Shown: positions 9,089-17,641 of the stretch, piece by piece
How positions within the stretch are numbered: the first letter of the stretch is position 1
How the letters are laid out: every line of letters begins with the position of its first letter
Source: Akkermansia sp. RCC_12PD
GTDB lineage: Bacteria; Verrucomicrobiota; Verrucomicrobiia; Verrucomicrobiales; Akkermansiaceae
Direction: 5' to 3'
DNA: 64,000 nucleotides
NCBI RefSeq assembly: GCF_036417355.1
Contig: NZ_CP143889.1
Span: 620,001 to 684,000, forward strand
Made by a program: the position numbers and the translations under genes
Notes under the pieces: model-generated
What the model was told of the DNA's origin: nothing
Database searches by the model: none
Seen by the model: the letters and a program-made list of their open reading frames with translations, nothing else

Positions 9089-9937
9089 ATGGCCGGATTC
9101 TTCAAAAAGCTCCTAACCAAATTCTCCCGCGGCACCCGGATAGACTGGGATGAACTGGAAGCGGACCTGGTGACCGCGGACATTGGCATCAGGCGCGCCA
9201 TGAACATTGTTGACCAGCTCCGGGAAAGCAGGGGGCTGGATGCGGAAAACCTGGTGGAATCCACCCGTGAAGTCATCCGCCAGGCCTTCCCGGCCACTCC
9301 GCCCACCCTGCCGGCTCCTCCGGAGGGTTATCCTCTCGTCATCCTCGTGGTTGGCGTCAACGGCACAGGAAAAACCACCTCCGCCGCCAAACTGGGCCAT
9401 TTGCTGCAAAAACAGGGCGGCAAGGTGCTTCTGGCTGCCGCGGACACCTTCCGGGCCGCCGCCGTGGAACAGCTCCAAAGCTGGGCGGAAAAGCTGAACC
9501 TGCCCCTTTACAAGGGAGCGCCCGGCCAGGACCCCGCCTCCGTTTGCTATGAAGCCCATGCCCAGGCCATCCGGGAAGGCTGCCAATACCTCATCTGCGA
9601 CACCGCCGGACGGCTCCATACCCGCCACAACCTTATGGAGGAACTCTCCAAAATCCGCCGGACCCTCTCCAAGCAGGACGCCTCCGCCCCCCATTACACC
9701 ATGCTGGTGGTGGACGCCACCACCGGAGCGAACGCCTTGGCACAGGCCAGGGAATTCCACAAGGCCACCCCTCTGGACGCCGTCATCATCACTAAAATGG
9801 ACGGCTCCGGCAAAGGCGGCGTAGCCGTAGCCATCATGGATGAAATGCAAATCTCCCCCGCCTTCCTGGGAACAGGGGAACAGGCGGACGACTTTGAAAC
9901 CTTCAACCGGGACCGCTACGTGGACTCCCTTCTCTAA
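9089..9937 (+). CDS. ftsY: Signal recognition particle receptor FtsY
   Basis: FtsY is the SRP-family GTPase that docks ribosome-nascent-chain-SRP complexes at the membrane. Its 282 residues contain an N domain (about 1-75) and a G domain with GVNGTGKTTSAAKLGH (P-loop), DTFRAAAVEQL, DTAGRLHTRHNLMEEL and TKMDGSGKGGVAV. The acidic A domain seen in enterobacterial FtsY is absent; instead the protein starts with the short amphipathic MAGFFKKLLTKFSRG, which may bind the membrane. It sits 20 bases after nusB and 16 bases before rlmN. Confidence 0.95.
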   Translation: MAGFFKKLLTKFSRGTRIDWDELEADLVTADIGIRRAMNIVDQLRESRGLDAENLVESTREVIRQAFPATPPTLPAPPEGYPLVILVVGVNGTGKTTSAAKLGHLLQKQGGKVLLAAADTFRAAAVEQLQSWAEKLNLPLYKGAPGQDPASVCYEAHAQAIREGCQYLICDTAGRLHTRHNLMEELSKIRRTLSKQDASAPHYTMLVVDATTGANALAQAREFHKATPLDAVIITKMDGSGKGGVAVAIMDEMQISPAFLGTGEQADDFETFNRDRYVDSLL

Positions 9938-9953
9938 CGGGAACTCCCCTGCC

Positions 9954-11033
9954 ATGAACCCGCCCCCCCTGATCACCGCGCAAACGGAGGAAAAGCTGCT
10001 GGCCTTCCTCACGGAGCGCGGCCACACCAAATTCCGCGTCCAGCAAATCATGGACTGGGTCTGGCGCAAGCGCGTCGCCTCCTTTGACGCCATGACCAAC
10101 CTCTCCCCGGCGCTCAGAAGCCTGCTGGCGGAAAACTTCCGCTTCCACACGCCGGAAATTGTGGAAATCAGTGGAACCCCGGGTTCCACGCGCAAATTCC
10201 TTACCCGGATGGAAGACGGCAGTTTGGTGGAATCCGTCATCATCCCCGCCGCCGTTGCGGAGGACGGAGAAAAGGCGGACCGGACCACCCTCTGCGTCTC
10301 CTCCCAGGTGGGCTGCGCCTTCGGCTGCAAATTCTGCGCTTCCGGCCTGCTGGGGCTCAGGCGCAACCTCTCCGCGGGAGAAATCACCGGACAGATACTC
10401 TCCGCGGAATCCATTGCCGGAAAAAGGATCAACAACCTCGTCTTCATGGGAATGGGAGAACCCCTCGCTAACTTTGACAACCTGCATGACGCTCTGGAAA
10501 TCATCACCTCCCACCGCGGGCTGGAAATAGGCGCGCGCCATATCACCATCTCCACCTCCGGATTCGTGCCGGGTCTGAAAAAACTGGCCGCCTACCCCAG
10601 GCAGATACGGTTGGCCGTCTCCCTGCACGGAGCCACGGACGAGGTACGCAGCCAAATCATGCCGGTCAACAAAAAATGGCCTCTTTCCCAGCTCATCCCC
10701 GCTCTGGAGGAATGGGGAAGGGACCGGAACCAGATGCCCACGCTGGAATACATCCTCATCCGGGACGTGAACGACTCCTTGAAAGACGCGTCCCATCTCA
10801 TGCAAATCGCCAAGCGCCTGCACGCCAAGGTCAACCTCATCCCGTACAACACCGTGGAAGGGCTTCCCTGGGAACGCCCCTCGGAAGAACGCTGCTGCAC
10901 CTTCCGCGACGCCGTCCGCAAGGCCCGCATCCCCGTCACCATGCGGTATGAAAAGGGCCATGACATCAATGCCGCCTGCGGCCAGTTGAGGCTCAGGAAG
11001 CAACGGGAAGACAACGGCGGAACCTTCCTCTGA
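9954..11033 (+). CDS. rlmN: Dual-specificity 23S rRNA / tRNA adenine C2-methyltransferase RlmN
   Basis: RlmN is a radical SAM enzyme that methylates A2503 of 23S rRNA and A37 of some tRNAs. The CAFGCKFC cluster motif (C-x3-C-x2-C, residues 121, 125, 128) binds the 4Fe-4S cluster, and FMGMGEPLANFDN is the SAM-binding GEP region. A conserved C-terminal cysteine (AACGQL, about residue 342) would be the methyl-accepting residue. The start at ATG 9954 gives 359 residues, normal for the family; the frame upstream overlaps ftsY and is not family-like. Confidence 0.95.
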   Translation: MNPPPLITAQTEEKLLAFLTERGHTKFRVQQIMDWVWRKRVASFDAMTNLSPALRSLLAENFRFHTPEIVEISGTPGSTRKFLTRMEDGSLVESVIIPAAVAEDGEKADRTTLCVSSQVGCAFGCKFCASGLLGLRRNLSAGEITGQILSAESIAGKRINNLVFMGMGEPLANFDNLHDALEIITSHRGLEIGARHITISTSGFVPGLKKLAAYPRQIRLAVSLHGATDEVRSQIMPVNKKWPLSQLIPALEEWGRDRNQMPTLEYILIRDVNDSLKDASHLMQIAKRLHAKVNLIPYNTVEGLPWERPSEERCCTFRDAVRKARIPVTMRYEKGHDINAACGQLRLRKQREDNGGTFL

Positions 11034-11052
11034 CGAACTGAATCGTTACTAA

Positions 11053-11076
11053 AATTACTGCAAAATTGCAGTAATT
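11053..11076. promoter_or_regulatory. Perfect 24-base palindrome between rlmN and dnaB
   Basis: AATTACTGCAA and TTGCAGTAATT are exact inverted repeats separated by two A residues. The site lies 20 bases after rlmN and 68 bases before the dnaB start. It could be a dimeric repressor operator or, since TATTTT follows, an AT-rich terminator. The very short centre favours a protein-binding site, but the sequence alone cannot decide. Confidence 0.5.
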
Positions 11077-11079
11077 ATT

Positions 11080-11108
11080 TTGCCCGAAAGCCCTCGTTGT
11101 GCTATTCT
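11080..11108 (+). promoter_or_regulatory. dnaB: Possible dnaB promoter
   Basis: TTGCCC and TATTCT are spaced by 17 bases, a plausible sigma-70-type pair. They lie just downstream of the perfect palindrome and about 35 bases before the dnaB start. The match is modest and rests on spacing and position alone. Confidence 0.3.
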
Positions 11109-11143
11109 TTTCCAGCCGGATGACGCCATCCGCCAGTATCATC

Positions 11144-12598
11144 ATGGACACTACGGATACCAACAACGCCGCTGCCACTCTGGAACTTACCAAGGCTCCC
11201 CGGAAAGCTCCGGTTCTGGATGTCCGGGACATTCCCCAAGCTCCGGGCCCGGAAAAAGGCGTACTGGCCCTCATGGCCATGGACCCCGCCACCTATGTGG
11301 GCCAATGCGTTACCCTGGGCATGACGGAAGACTACTTCTATCTTCCGGCCCACAAGCTGCTCTGGCGTCTCTTCCAGGCCCGCTACAACAAAAACGAACC
11401 CATCGACATCGTCTCCATCACCCAGGCGCTGGAAGACATGCACCAGCTGGAAGCGGTAGGCGGGAGCGCCGGGCTGGCGGAAATCTACACCTTCACCACC
11501 ACGGGAGCCTACTTTGAGCACTACCTCAACATCCTGAAGGACAAATTCATCCTGCGCTCCATCATTGACATTGCCAACCAATCCACCACGCAGGCCTTCG
11601 ACAATCCCGACGATGTCGCGGAGCTTCTGGACTCCGTGGAAACACACATCTTCCAGATACGGGAACGCTACAACAGCGCCAAGGACGAACAAAGCCTGGC
11701 AAGCATCCTCAAGCAGGCCGTCACCAACTTTGAAAAATTCATCGCCAGCAAGGGTCAAATCCAGGGCTTGACCACCGGATTCGAGGAGCTGGACAAAAAA
11801 AGCAACGGCCTCAAGCCCGGGGACATGTTCATCATTGCGGCGCGTCCCTCCATGGGGAAAACCTCCTTCCTGCTCAACATCATCGAACACATCTCCCTCA
11901 ACGAAAAAAAGCCCACCCTGCTCTTCTCCTGTGAAATGCCTGCCGTCCAGATCGCGGAACGCCTCCTCTTTGCCCGTTCCGGCGTGCGCCGTGCGGAAAT
12001 CATCAAGCGCGGCAATCTCACCCAATTGGAAATGAAGCACTTCAAACAGGCCGTAAAAGAAGTGGGGGAATCCCAGCTCGTCATTGATGACACGGCGGCC
12101 ATCTCCATCAACGAGCTCCGGGCCAAGGCTCGCCGCGTCATGCGGGACCTGGGCGCCCTGGCCGCCATCGGCGTGGACTACCTCCAGCTGATGCGCTCCC
12201 ACTCCAAGCAGGCGGCCAACAGCCGCGAACGAGAAGTAGCGGAAATCTCCGCCGGCCTCAAAGCGCTTGCCAAGGAACTCAAGGTGCCTGTCATCGTTCT
12301 CGCCCAGCTCAACCGCGGCCCGGAAAGCCGCACGGGGGCCAGCCTGGGCGTTCCCCGCATCTCCGATTTGCGCGAATCCGGTTCCATTGAACAGGATGCG
12401 GACATGATCGGCCTGCTCTACCGCTCTGCCTACTATGCGGAAGACGAGGAAAAACGGCAACAGATGGCTGGCAGGGCCAACCTCCATCTGGCAAAAAACC
12501 GCAACGGCCCCACAGGCGACGTCCCGCTCCACTTTGAAGCGGAGCTCATGCGCTTCTCCACGCGGGAAGCCGACGAACACGACCAGGAAAACGAATAG
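11144..12598 (+). CDS. dnaB: Replicative DNA helicase DnaB
   Basis: DnaB is the hexameric helicase that unwinds DNA ahead of the replisome. The N-terminal domain (LAEIYTFTTTGAYFEHYLNI) is followed by the RecA-like domain, with Walker A ARPSMGKTSF at about residues 233-242, the Walker B region GVDYLQLMRS, and the C-terminal RESGSIEQDADMIGLLYR and HLAKNRNGPTG. The start ATG 11144 gives 484 residues, close to the family norm of 450-490. A roughly 40-residue Ala/Pro-rich extension precedes the N domain. No intein is visible. The gene is probably separately transcribed from rlmN. Confidence 0.96.
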   Translation: MDTTDTNNAAATLELTKAPRKAPVLDVRDIPQAPGPEKGVLALMAMDPATYVGQCVTLGMTEDYFYLPAHKLLWRLFQARYNKNEPIDIVSITQALEDMHQLEAVGGSAGLAEIYTFTTTGAYFEHYLNILKDKFILRSIIDIANQSTTQAFDNPDDVAELLDSVETHIFQIRERYNSAKDEQSLASILKQAVTNFEKFIASKGQIQGLTTGFEELDKKSNGLKPGDMFIIAARPSMGKTSFLLNIIEHISLNEKKPTLLFSCEMPAVQIAERLLFARSGVRRAEIIKRGNLTQLEMKHFKQAVKEVGESQLVIDDTAAISINELRAKARRVMRDLGALAAIGVDYLQLMRSHSKQAANSREREVAEISAGLKALAKELKVPVIVLAQLNRGPESRTGASLGVPRISDLRESGSIEQDADMIGLLYRSAYYAEDEEKRQQMAGRANLHLAKNRNGPTGDVPLHFEAELMRFSTREADEHDQENE

Positions 12599-12709
12599 AG
12601 GCCCTGCCGCCGCCCTCTCCCCGGACCATGCCACAGGCCGGAATTGCCAGCCTGCGCCTCTCCACCTCTGGCGGTGTACGTGAAATCAAAGAAAAACAGC
12701 AAATCTCAC

Positions 12710-12739
12710 GGGCTGCGCGCACATGCGTGCAGCCCTTTT
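12710..12739 (+). terminator. Candidate terminator downstream of dnaB
   Basis: GGGCTGC and GCAGCCC pair around a 12-base loop that can itself pair partly, and TTTT follows. It lies 112 bases past the dnaB stop, so some 3' untranslated sequence would be included. Confidence 0.6.
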
Positions 12740-12757
12740 CAATATCCGCGATATTTC

Positions 12758-12774
12758 TTTGTGACGAAAACGTT
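12758..12774 (+). promoter_or_regulatory. Shared motif TTTGTGACGAAAACGTT (copy 1)
   Basis: This 17-mer agrees in 16 positions with one upstream of the outer-membrane-protein gene at 17642-18565. It begins about 83 bases before the start of the broken methyltransferase gene. The core GT-ACG-AAAA-CGT-AC is an imperfect palindrome. It may be a common promoter or regulator site; two copies are too few to be sure. Confidence 0.35.
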
Positions 12775-12840
12775 ACAGAAAAGGCTTTTCCACATTTCCA
12801 TGCAAATATAGCATCTTCCCTATCTCCATTCATCCAGCTT

Positions 12841-13450
12841 ATGAATCCCCATGCCAAATCACTCAATGAACGTCTGCGCACGCTCATCTCCCTTATCTTT
12901 GGACTGGTTATCGGTTGTGCCCTACTCTTCGGGGAAACGCGCTGGGAACATACCCCGTCGTTGAGGAAAGCCTCATGCTTATTGCCTGCTTTATGGCCGG
13001 CATCGGCGCCTTCGGACGCATCTGGTGTTCCCTCTACATCGCAGGCTATAAAAACAATGCCCTGGTGATAGAAGGGCGTACTCCATGTTCCGCAACCCGC
13101 TTTACTTCTTCAGCTTCATCGGGGGCATGGGGTGGCGTGCGCTACGGAAACCTTCCCTATCCCCCTCCTTACGGCACTGGCATTCGGTATTTTACTATCC
13201 TGCCATCATCAGAAGGGAGCAGGAACGTCTCATCTCCCTATTCGGAAACGCCTACCGAGACTACTGCCGGACGGGACCTTCCTTCATCCCCTCCCTTTCC
13301 CTGCTGAAACCGGCGCCCGCCACCTACTCAGTCAATCCGGCCACATTCACGCACAACATCTTTGATGCCCTGTGGTTCATCGGTATCTTTGAATTCATCA
13401 GCGGGCTGCATGATGCGGGAATCCTCCCCGTATGGTTCTTCATTCCGTGA
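12841..13450 (+). pseudogene. Isoprenylcysteine-methyltransferase-like membrane protein, broken by frameshifts
   Basis: One membrane-protein reading can be pieced together across three frames. Frame one gives a start at ATG 12841 and a membrane segment (LISLIFGLVIGCALLFG). A shift near 12953-12956 (CCCC) leads to LMLIACFMAGIGAFGRIWCS and IAGYKNNALVIEG. A shift near 13074-13078 leads to MFRNPLYFFSFIGGMG. Shifts near 13129-13132 and 13189-13194 enclose ATETFPIPLLTALAFGIL before YYPAIIRREQERLISLFG resumes. The RNPLY motif and the late RREQ-E---FG-AY-DYC region fit the isoprenylcysteine methyltransferase-like (ICMT/PEMT) family. The last frame stops at 13448-13450, overlapping the cinA stop. The gene is probably dead, unless these are sequencing errors. 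Confidence 0.75.
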
Positions 13451-14684
13451 CCGCCTGCGGCTTCCTGGCAGCCAGCATCCCGATCAGGGCTTTCTGGGAA
13501 ACCATCTGCCGGAAAGACTCCCGGTCCCTGGGATAAAACATCATCTCCGTAACCGTTCCTCCGTTCCTGAACGCCCAGGCAAACCACACGGTGCCCACGG
13601 GCTTCTCCGGCGTACCGCCGTCCGGTCCGGCAAATCCGCTGACGGCGACAGCGACATCCGCGCCGGAACGTTCCAACGCACCTTCCGCCATGGCCTTCAC
13701 CACGGGTTCGCTCACCGCTCCGTGCTCTTCCAGCACCTCTGCCGGAACACCCAGCATCTCCGTCTTCGCCCAGTCCGCATAAGTCACCCAGCCAAACTCA
13801 AACACTCCTGAAGCACCGGGAACATCCGTAATCCTCTTGGCAATCAGGCCACCCGTGCAGCTCTCCGCCGTAGCCGCTTTCAATCCGAGCCCTGCCAGAT
13901 GAAGCACTACGGCCTGCTCCAGAGTAGCTCCCAGGGGCCTCAGCACATACGCTCCGGCCAGGGTCAGCAGACGCGCCTCTCCCTGCTTCAGCGCCACTTC
14001 ATTGCCAACCAGCCTTACATCCACCTCTCCGATGCGGGCGCAATAAGCCATTTCCAATCCCTGCACCTGGTGCAGGGAATCGTCCACCAGATCCTGAAGA
14101 TCGCTCTCTCCAATCCCCACCAGGCGGAACACGCGCAAACGGGGAATATCGCAGTCCACCATGGACTCCAGCAAGGGCATTACGGACCTCTCCACCATCG
14201 GCTTTAGCTCCGGGGGCGGTCCGGGCAGCAAAATAAACATGGGCAGGCGGTCGGTAGCGGGCATCACCAGCCCCGGAGCCGTGCCGTTGGGATTCTCCAG
14301 CACGGCGGCGCCGTCAGGCACCATGGCCTGTCTGAAATTGCACTCCGCAATGGAAATGCCCCTCCGCTTGAAATAATCCCTCAATCCCTCCGCTACATGC
14401 TCGTCACGGTGCATGTCCACGCCGCAGACATCGCATAGGGCCTCCCTGGTCACATCGTCGCTCGTCGGTCCCAAGCCCCCGCTCACAATCACGATATCCG
14501 CCCTGCGGGCACTCTCCCTCATCGCCTCGCTAATGGCATAGCCGTCGGGAACCACAGTCTCCCTCTCCACGCGGAAGCCCGCTTCAAACAGCCTGTTCCC
14601 CAGCCATGCCGCATTGGTATTCACAATGCTTCCCAGCAAAATTTCCGTACCGGTATTAATCAGCTCAACCCTCACACTCTTCAT
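13440..14684 (-). CDS. cinA: CinA family nicotinamide-nucleotide amidohydrolase
   Basis: The 414-residue product has the two-domain CinA layout. The N-terminal MoaB/MogA-like domain (ELINTGTEILLGSIVNTN, VSGGLGPTSDD) carries a putative ADP-ribose pyrophosphatase activity in some members. The C-terminal CinA domain (ATAESCTGGLIAKRITDVPG, AVSGFAGPDGG) deamidates nicotinamide mononucleotide in pyridine nucleotide recycling. I chose ATG 14684 (MKSVRVELINTG), where family similarity begins; the longer frame would run into the divergent pyk promoter region. The gene converges on the broken methyltransferase and overlaps its stop by 11 bases. Confidence 0.93.
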   Translation of the reverse strand: MKSVRVELINTGTEILLGSIVNTNAAWLGNRLFEAGFRVERETVVPDGYAISEAMRESARRADIVIVSGGLGPTSDDVTREALCDVCGVDMHRDEHVAEGLRDYFKRRGISIAECNFRQAMVPDGAAVLENPNGTAPGLVMPATDRLPMFILLPGPPPELKPMVERSVMPLLESMVDCDIPRLRVFRLVGIGESDLQDLVDDSLHQVQGLEMAYCARIGEVDVRLVGNEVALKQGEARLLTLAGAYVLRPLGATLEQAVVLHLAGLGLKAATAESCTGGLIAKRITDVPGASGVFEFGWVTYADWAKTEMLGVPAEVLEEHGAVSEPVVKAMAEGALERSGADVAVAVSGFAGPDGGTPEKPVGTVWFAWAFRNGGTVTEMMFYPRDRESFRQMVSQKALIGMLAARKPQAVTE

Positions 14685-14797
14685 GTCTCCATTATGCGCC
14701 CGTCCCCCCCACTCTGGCATGCAACAATCCTGCCATGTACTACAAAAAACTTCATTTGAACGCTCCGTAGGATAAAGTAGGGGCACTGACATAGACC

Positions 14798-16219
14798 ATG
14801 AGTACGCCTCCCAGGCTTCGCGCCACAAAAATCATCTGCACCATTGGACCGGCAACGGATACCTCCGACATGCTGGGCAGCCTTATCCAGGCCGGAGCCA
14901 ACGTCTTCCGGCTCAACATGAGCCATTCCAAGCACGACTGGGTCCGGGAAGTCGTCTTCCGCATCCGCCGGAAGGCCGCGGAACTCCAGGCAAACGTAGC
15001 CATTCTCTTCGACCTCCAGGGACCGTCCATCCGCACTGGTGATCTTTCTGAGCCCTATAACCTGAAAGCCGGAGACATCATGGAAATCCGCCTCAGCACA
15101 GCGGAACCGGAACTGCCCTTCTCCACCACGGTCAACTATGACGGCCTTCTTCAGGACGTCCAGGCAGGCCATACCATGGTCGTGGACAATGGCGGCATTC
15201 TGATGCGCATTGAAGAAGTACGCCCGGACCGGCTCATCTGCAAGGTGCTTACGGAAGGCGTATTCGGCTCCCGCCGCCACATCAACCTGCCGGGCGTGGC
15301 CCTGCGGCTCCCGGCCCTGACGGAAAAAGACCTGAAGGACCTGAAAGTAGCCGTGGAATGTGAAACGGACTACGTCGCCATGTCCTTCGTTCGTGACGCC
15401 GCCCATATCGCGGAACTCCGGGAACATATAGACAACCTGGGAGGGCGCGCCCAGATCATCGCTAAAATTGAAGACCAGCAGGCCATCCGCCATATCGATG
15501 ATATCATTCTGGCGGCGGACGTCATTATGGTGGCCCGCGGCGACCTGGGCATTGAAGTCAGCATTGAGGAACTGCCCATCATCCAGCGCCGCATCATCCG
15601 TCACTGCCACAGGCTGGGCCGCCGCTGCATCGTCGCCACGCACATGCTGGAATCCATGATCACCCAACCTACCCCCACCCGTGCGGAAGTAACGGATGTA
15701 TCCAACGCCATCTTTGAACAGGCGGACGCCGTCATGCTCTCCGGAGAAACCTCCGTAGGCCACTACCCCGTACGCTGCGTGGAAGTCCTAGACTCCATCG
15801 CCCAGCGCATGGAACGCTCCGGAAACCTCAACTTTGCGGCGGCGGCTATCCTGAACGGTGACCGGCAAAAAGCCACGAAAGCGGCCATCTCCCTGGCGGA
15901 CTCCGTGGAAAACGCCTGCCTCATCGTCTTCACCCGCCGCGGGCTGGCGGCCACACAGGCGGCCGTGCTCCGTCCGGAGCGGGCCCCCATCTACGCTTTC
16001 AGCAATGATCCCGTCGTCGTCCGCCAATTGGCCCTGGCCCGCGATGTCACCGCCTTTGAATCCCCCTTCCTCAAGGACCCGTCACGCATGATATCCACGG
16101 CTCTGGATCTGTTGAAGGAAAAGGGGCTGGTCGCTTCCGGGCAGCCTGTCGTCATCCAGGGGGACAGCCTTCAGGGAGAACTCCTGGCGGACTCCATCAT
16201 CTTCATGCGTACCGAATGA
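14798..16219 (+). CDS. pyk: Pyruvate kinase
   Basis: Pyruvate kinase converts phosphoenolpyruvate and ADP to pyruvate and ATP in the last step of glycolysis. The 473-residue length is typical. Visible motifs are KIICTIGPATD, the active-site region NVFRLNMSHSKHD, the catalytic-lysine region IIAKIEDQQAI, MVARGDLGIEV and TRAEVTDVSNAIFEQADAVM. The C-terminal allosteric domain (NACLIVFTRRGLAATQAAVL) is complete. It is divergent from cinA with a 113-base intergenic region, and its stop overlaps the next gene by 4 bases (ATGA), so the two are translationally coupled. Confidence 0.96.
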   Translation: MSTPPRLRATKIICTIGPATDTSDMLGSLIQAGANVFRLNMSHSKHDWVREVVFRIRRKAAELQANVAILFDLQGPSIRTGDLSEPYNLKAGDIMEIRLSTAEPELPFSTTVNYDGLLQDVQAGHTMVVDNGGILMRIEEVRPDRLICKVLTEGVFGSRRHINLPGVALRLPALTEKDLKDLKVAVECETDYVAMSFVRDAAHIAELREHIDNLGGRAQIIAKIEDQQAIRHIDDIILAADVIMVARGDLGIEVSIEELPIIQRRIIRHCHRLGRRCIVATHMLESMITQPTPTRAEVTDVSNAIFEQADAVMLSGETSVGHYPVRCVEVLDSIAQRMERSGNLNFAAAAILNGDRQKATKAAISLADSVENACLIVFTRRGLAATQAAVLRPERAPIYAFSNDPVVVRQLALARDVTAFESPFLKDPSRMISTALDLLKEKGLVASGQPVVIQGDSLQGELLADSIIFMRTE

Positions 16220-16713
16220 GCCCCGAGCAGATTCAGATATCACGAGAGGCGGGGGACTATCCTCCGTCCCCATCCATTCTCGCCCTGCTGCTGGACGCTG
16301 ACCCGGACGAACGCCAGGTGGCCGCCCACCTGGCGCATGGAGAACTCCATGTAGCCCGCAAAAATGGAATCCCCGTAGGGGTTGCCGTCATCTGCCAGAC
16401 GGCGGCGGACACCTGGGAAATCATGAACTGCTCCGTCTCTCCGGACTGCAGGCGCCAGGGATATGGAATGGCCCTGGTCCGCCACGTTCTGGACGTGATC
16501 GGCAGCAAGGGGGCGCGGTATGCGGAACTGGGAACGTCGGATACTTCTCCCGGCCCGATGGCATTGTACCGCAGCTGCGGGTTTTACGTTACGGGCACCA
16601 TTAAAAACCACTTCACGGACAACTATCCGGAACCGGTTTGGGATAACGGAGTCCAGTGCATTGACATGATCCGCATGCGGGCGGATACTCCCCATAGGGA
16701 TCAGAAAGAATAA
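16216..16713 (+). CDS. GNAT-family N-acetyltransferase
   Basis: The 165-residue protein carries the GNAT acetyl-CoA-binding signature: VSPDCRRQGYGMALVRHVLD (the Q/RxxGxG/A loop) and the later MALYRSCGFYVTGTIKNHF. GNAT enzymes transfer acetyl groups to amines. The LYRSCGF element is common in RimI-like enzymes, but substrate and partner cannot be told. It starts on the ATGA overlap with pyk. Its 3' end overlaps the stop region of the convergent outer-membrane-protein gene by 13 bases. Confidence 0.85.
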   Translation: MSPEQIQISREAGDYPPSPSILALLLDADPDERQVAAHLAHGELHVARKNGIPVGVAVICQTAADTWEIMNCSVSPDCRRQGYGMALVRHVLDVIGSKGARYAELGTSDTSPGPMALYRSCGFYVTGTIKNHFTDNYPEPVWDNGVQCIDMIRMRADTPHRDQKE

Positions 16714-17522
16714 ACCAGGCTGACTCCGGTCACCCAGCGGTTGCCTTTCACCAAAATTTTTCCATACGCACGGTTCACTCCATGCGCCCCTCTCCCCAGC
16801 CAGTGCAATCCCACAAAGGGCTCCACAAACACGTCCCCGAAAAGGCGGTAACTGGCCGTTACCCTGAAATATAGAGACTGCCAGCCATTGCTGCCGGACG
16901 GCCAGTAGGAGGAACTCAGCACGGCTCCGAACTTGAACCCCATGTACAAATTCTCCGTCAGCCGGGAATCGGAGCCCGTGCACATGTCAAACCACCATCC
17001 GGTAATGCCGTAAAAGGAATAGGCGGAGCTGCCCTGCACATAAAAGCCGGGAAGGATGTCCAGATCCCGGCGCAGAACAAGCGCGGCCTCGTAAGTCGTG
17101 CCGCTGTTGCCAAAGAGGCGTTCCGCAGCAAAGCCGGCAAGGCCTCCGTCATTGGCCCGTAGGGAAAACGCAGCGTACGCAGCCTTCCCCAGCTTGCGCT
17201 GAAAGCCCATATCCACCACCGTTTCATCATCAAAATCAATGGCCGGCCTCCCCAGAAACAACTCCTCCTTCAATGCAAGAATGAAGGAATAATGCTCATT
17301 CACATCACTTCGCCAATCCAGACGAAGAGGAGCCGTCTGGTTGCAGCCGGCGGGAATCAGGCCGCGGAACTCATAATTGGTGGAATACCCCGCTTTCAGT
17401 CTGCCGCTTGCCGGCCTGAGGGAAGTATCGGAAGGATGGTTCGGAATGCGGGACTCAGCCAGTGAAACGGAAAAGGAAACAGCCAGAGCCGCCACGGGGG
17501 CAAAAAGAAAGGAATAATTCAT
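16701..17522 (-). CDS. Outer-membrane beta-barrel protein, paralog of the next gene
   Basis: With the start at ATG 17522 (MNYSFLFAPVAALAVSFSVS) this is a 273-residue secreted protein with a signal peptide. It ends in an aromatic residue within a last strand (GVSLVYSF), as outer-membrane barrels do. Alternating hydrophobic strands fill the body. It shares landmarks with the gene upstream: AGYSTNYEFRG versus AGYASNYTSRG, YGITGWWF versus QGMTGWWF, and the same final LVYSF. An extended start at 17582 would add 20 residues before the signal peptide and is unlikely. It may be a small porin or structural barrel; the ligand is unknown. Confidence 0.75.
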   Translation of the reverse strand: MNYSFLFAPVAALAVSFSVSLAESRIPNHPSDTSLRPASGRLKAGYSTNYEFRGLIPAGCNQTAPLRLDWRSDVNEHYSFILALKEELFLGRPAIDFDDETVVDMGFQRKLGKAAYAAFSLRANDGGLAGFAAERLFGNSGTTYEAALVLRRDLDILPGFYVQGSSAYSFYGITGWWFDMCTGSDSRLTENLYMGFKFGAVLSSSYWPSGSNGWQSLYFRVTASYRLFGDVFVEPFVGLHWLGRGAHGVNRAYGKILVKGNRWVTGVSLVYSF

Positions 17523-17579
17523 GGACAGGGAATTTCTGTGCGGTTCATTCTGAATCAAAACATCCACACTGGCAACAAA

Positions 17580-17610
17580 CAAAAAAGTGCGGCGGATTCC
17601 TCCGCCGCAC
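17580..17610 (-). terminator. Rho-independent terminator between the two barrel genes
   Basis: GTGCGGCGGA and TCCGCCGCAC form a perfect 10-bp stem with a TTCC loop. On the minus strand it is followed by TTTTTT. It lies 32 bases after the stop of the upstream gene (17642-18565), which would separate that gene from the paralog downstream. Confidence 0.9.
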
Positions 17611-17641
17611 TGAAAACATGATTCAATCTCAAGCCGTCAGC

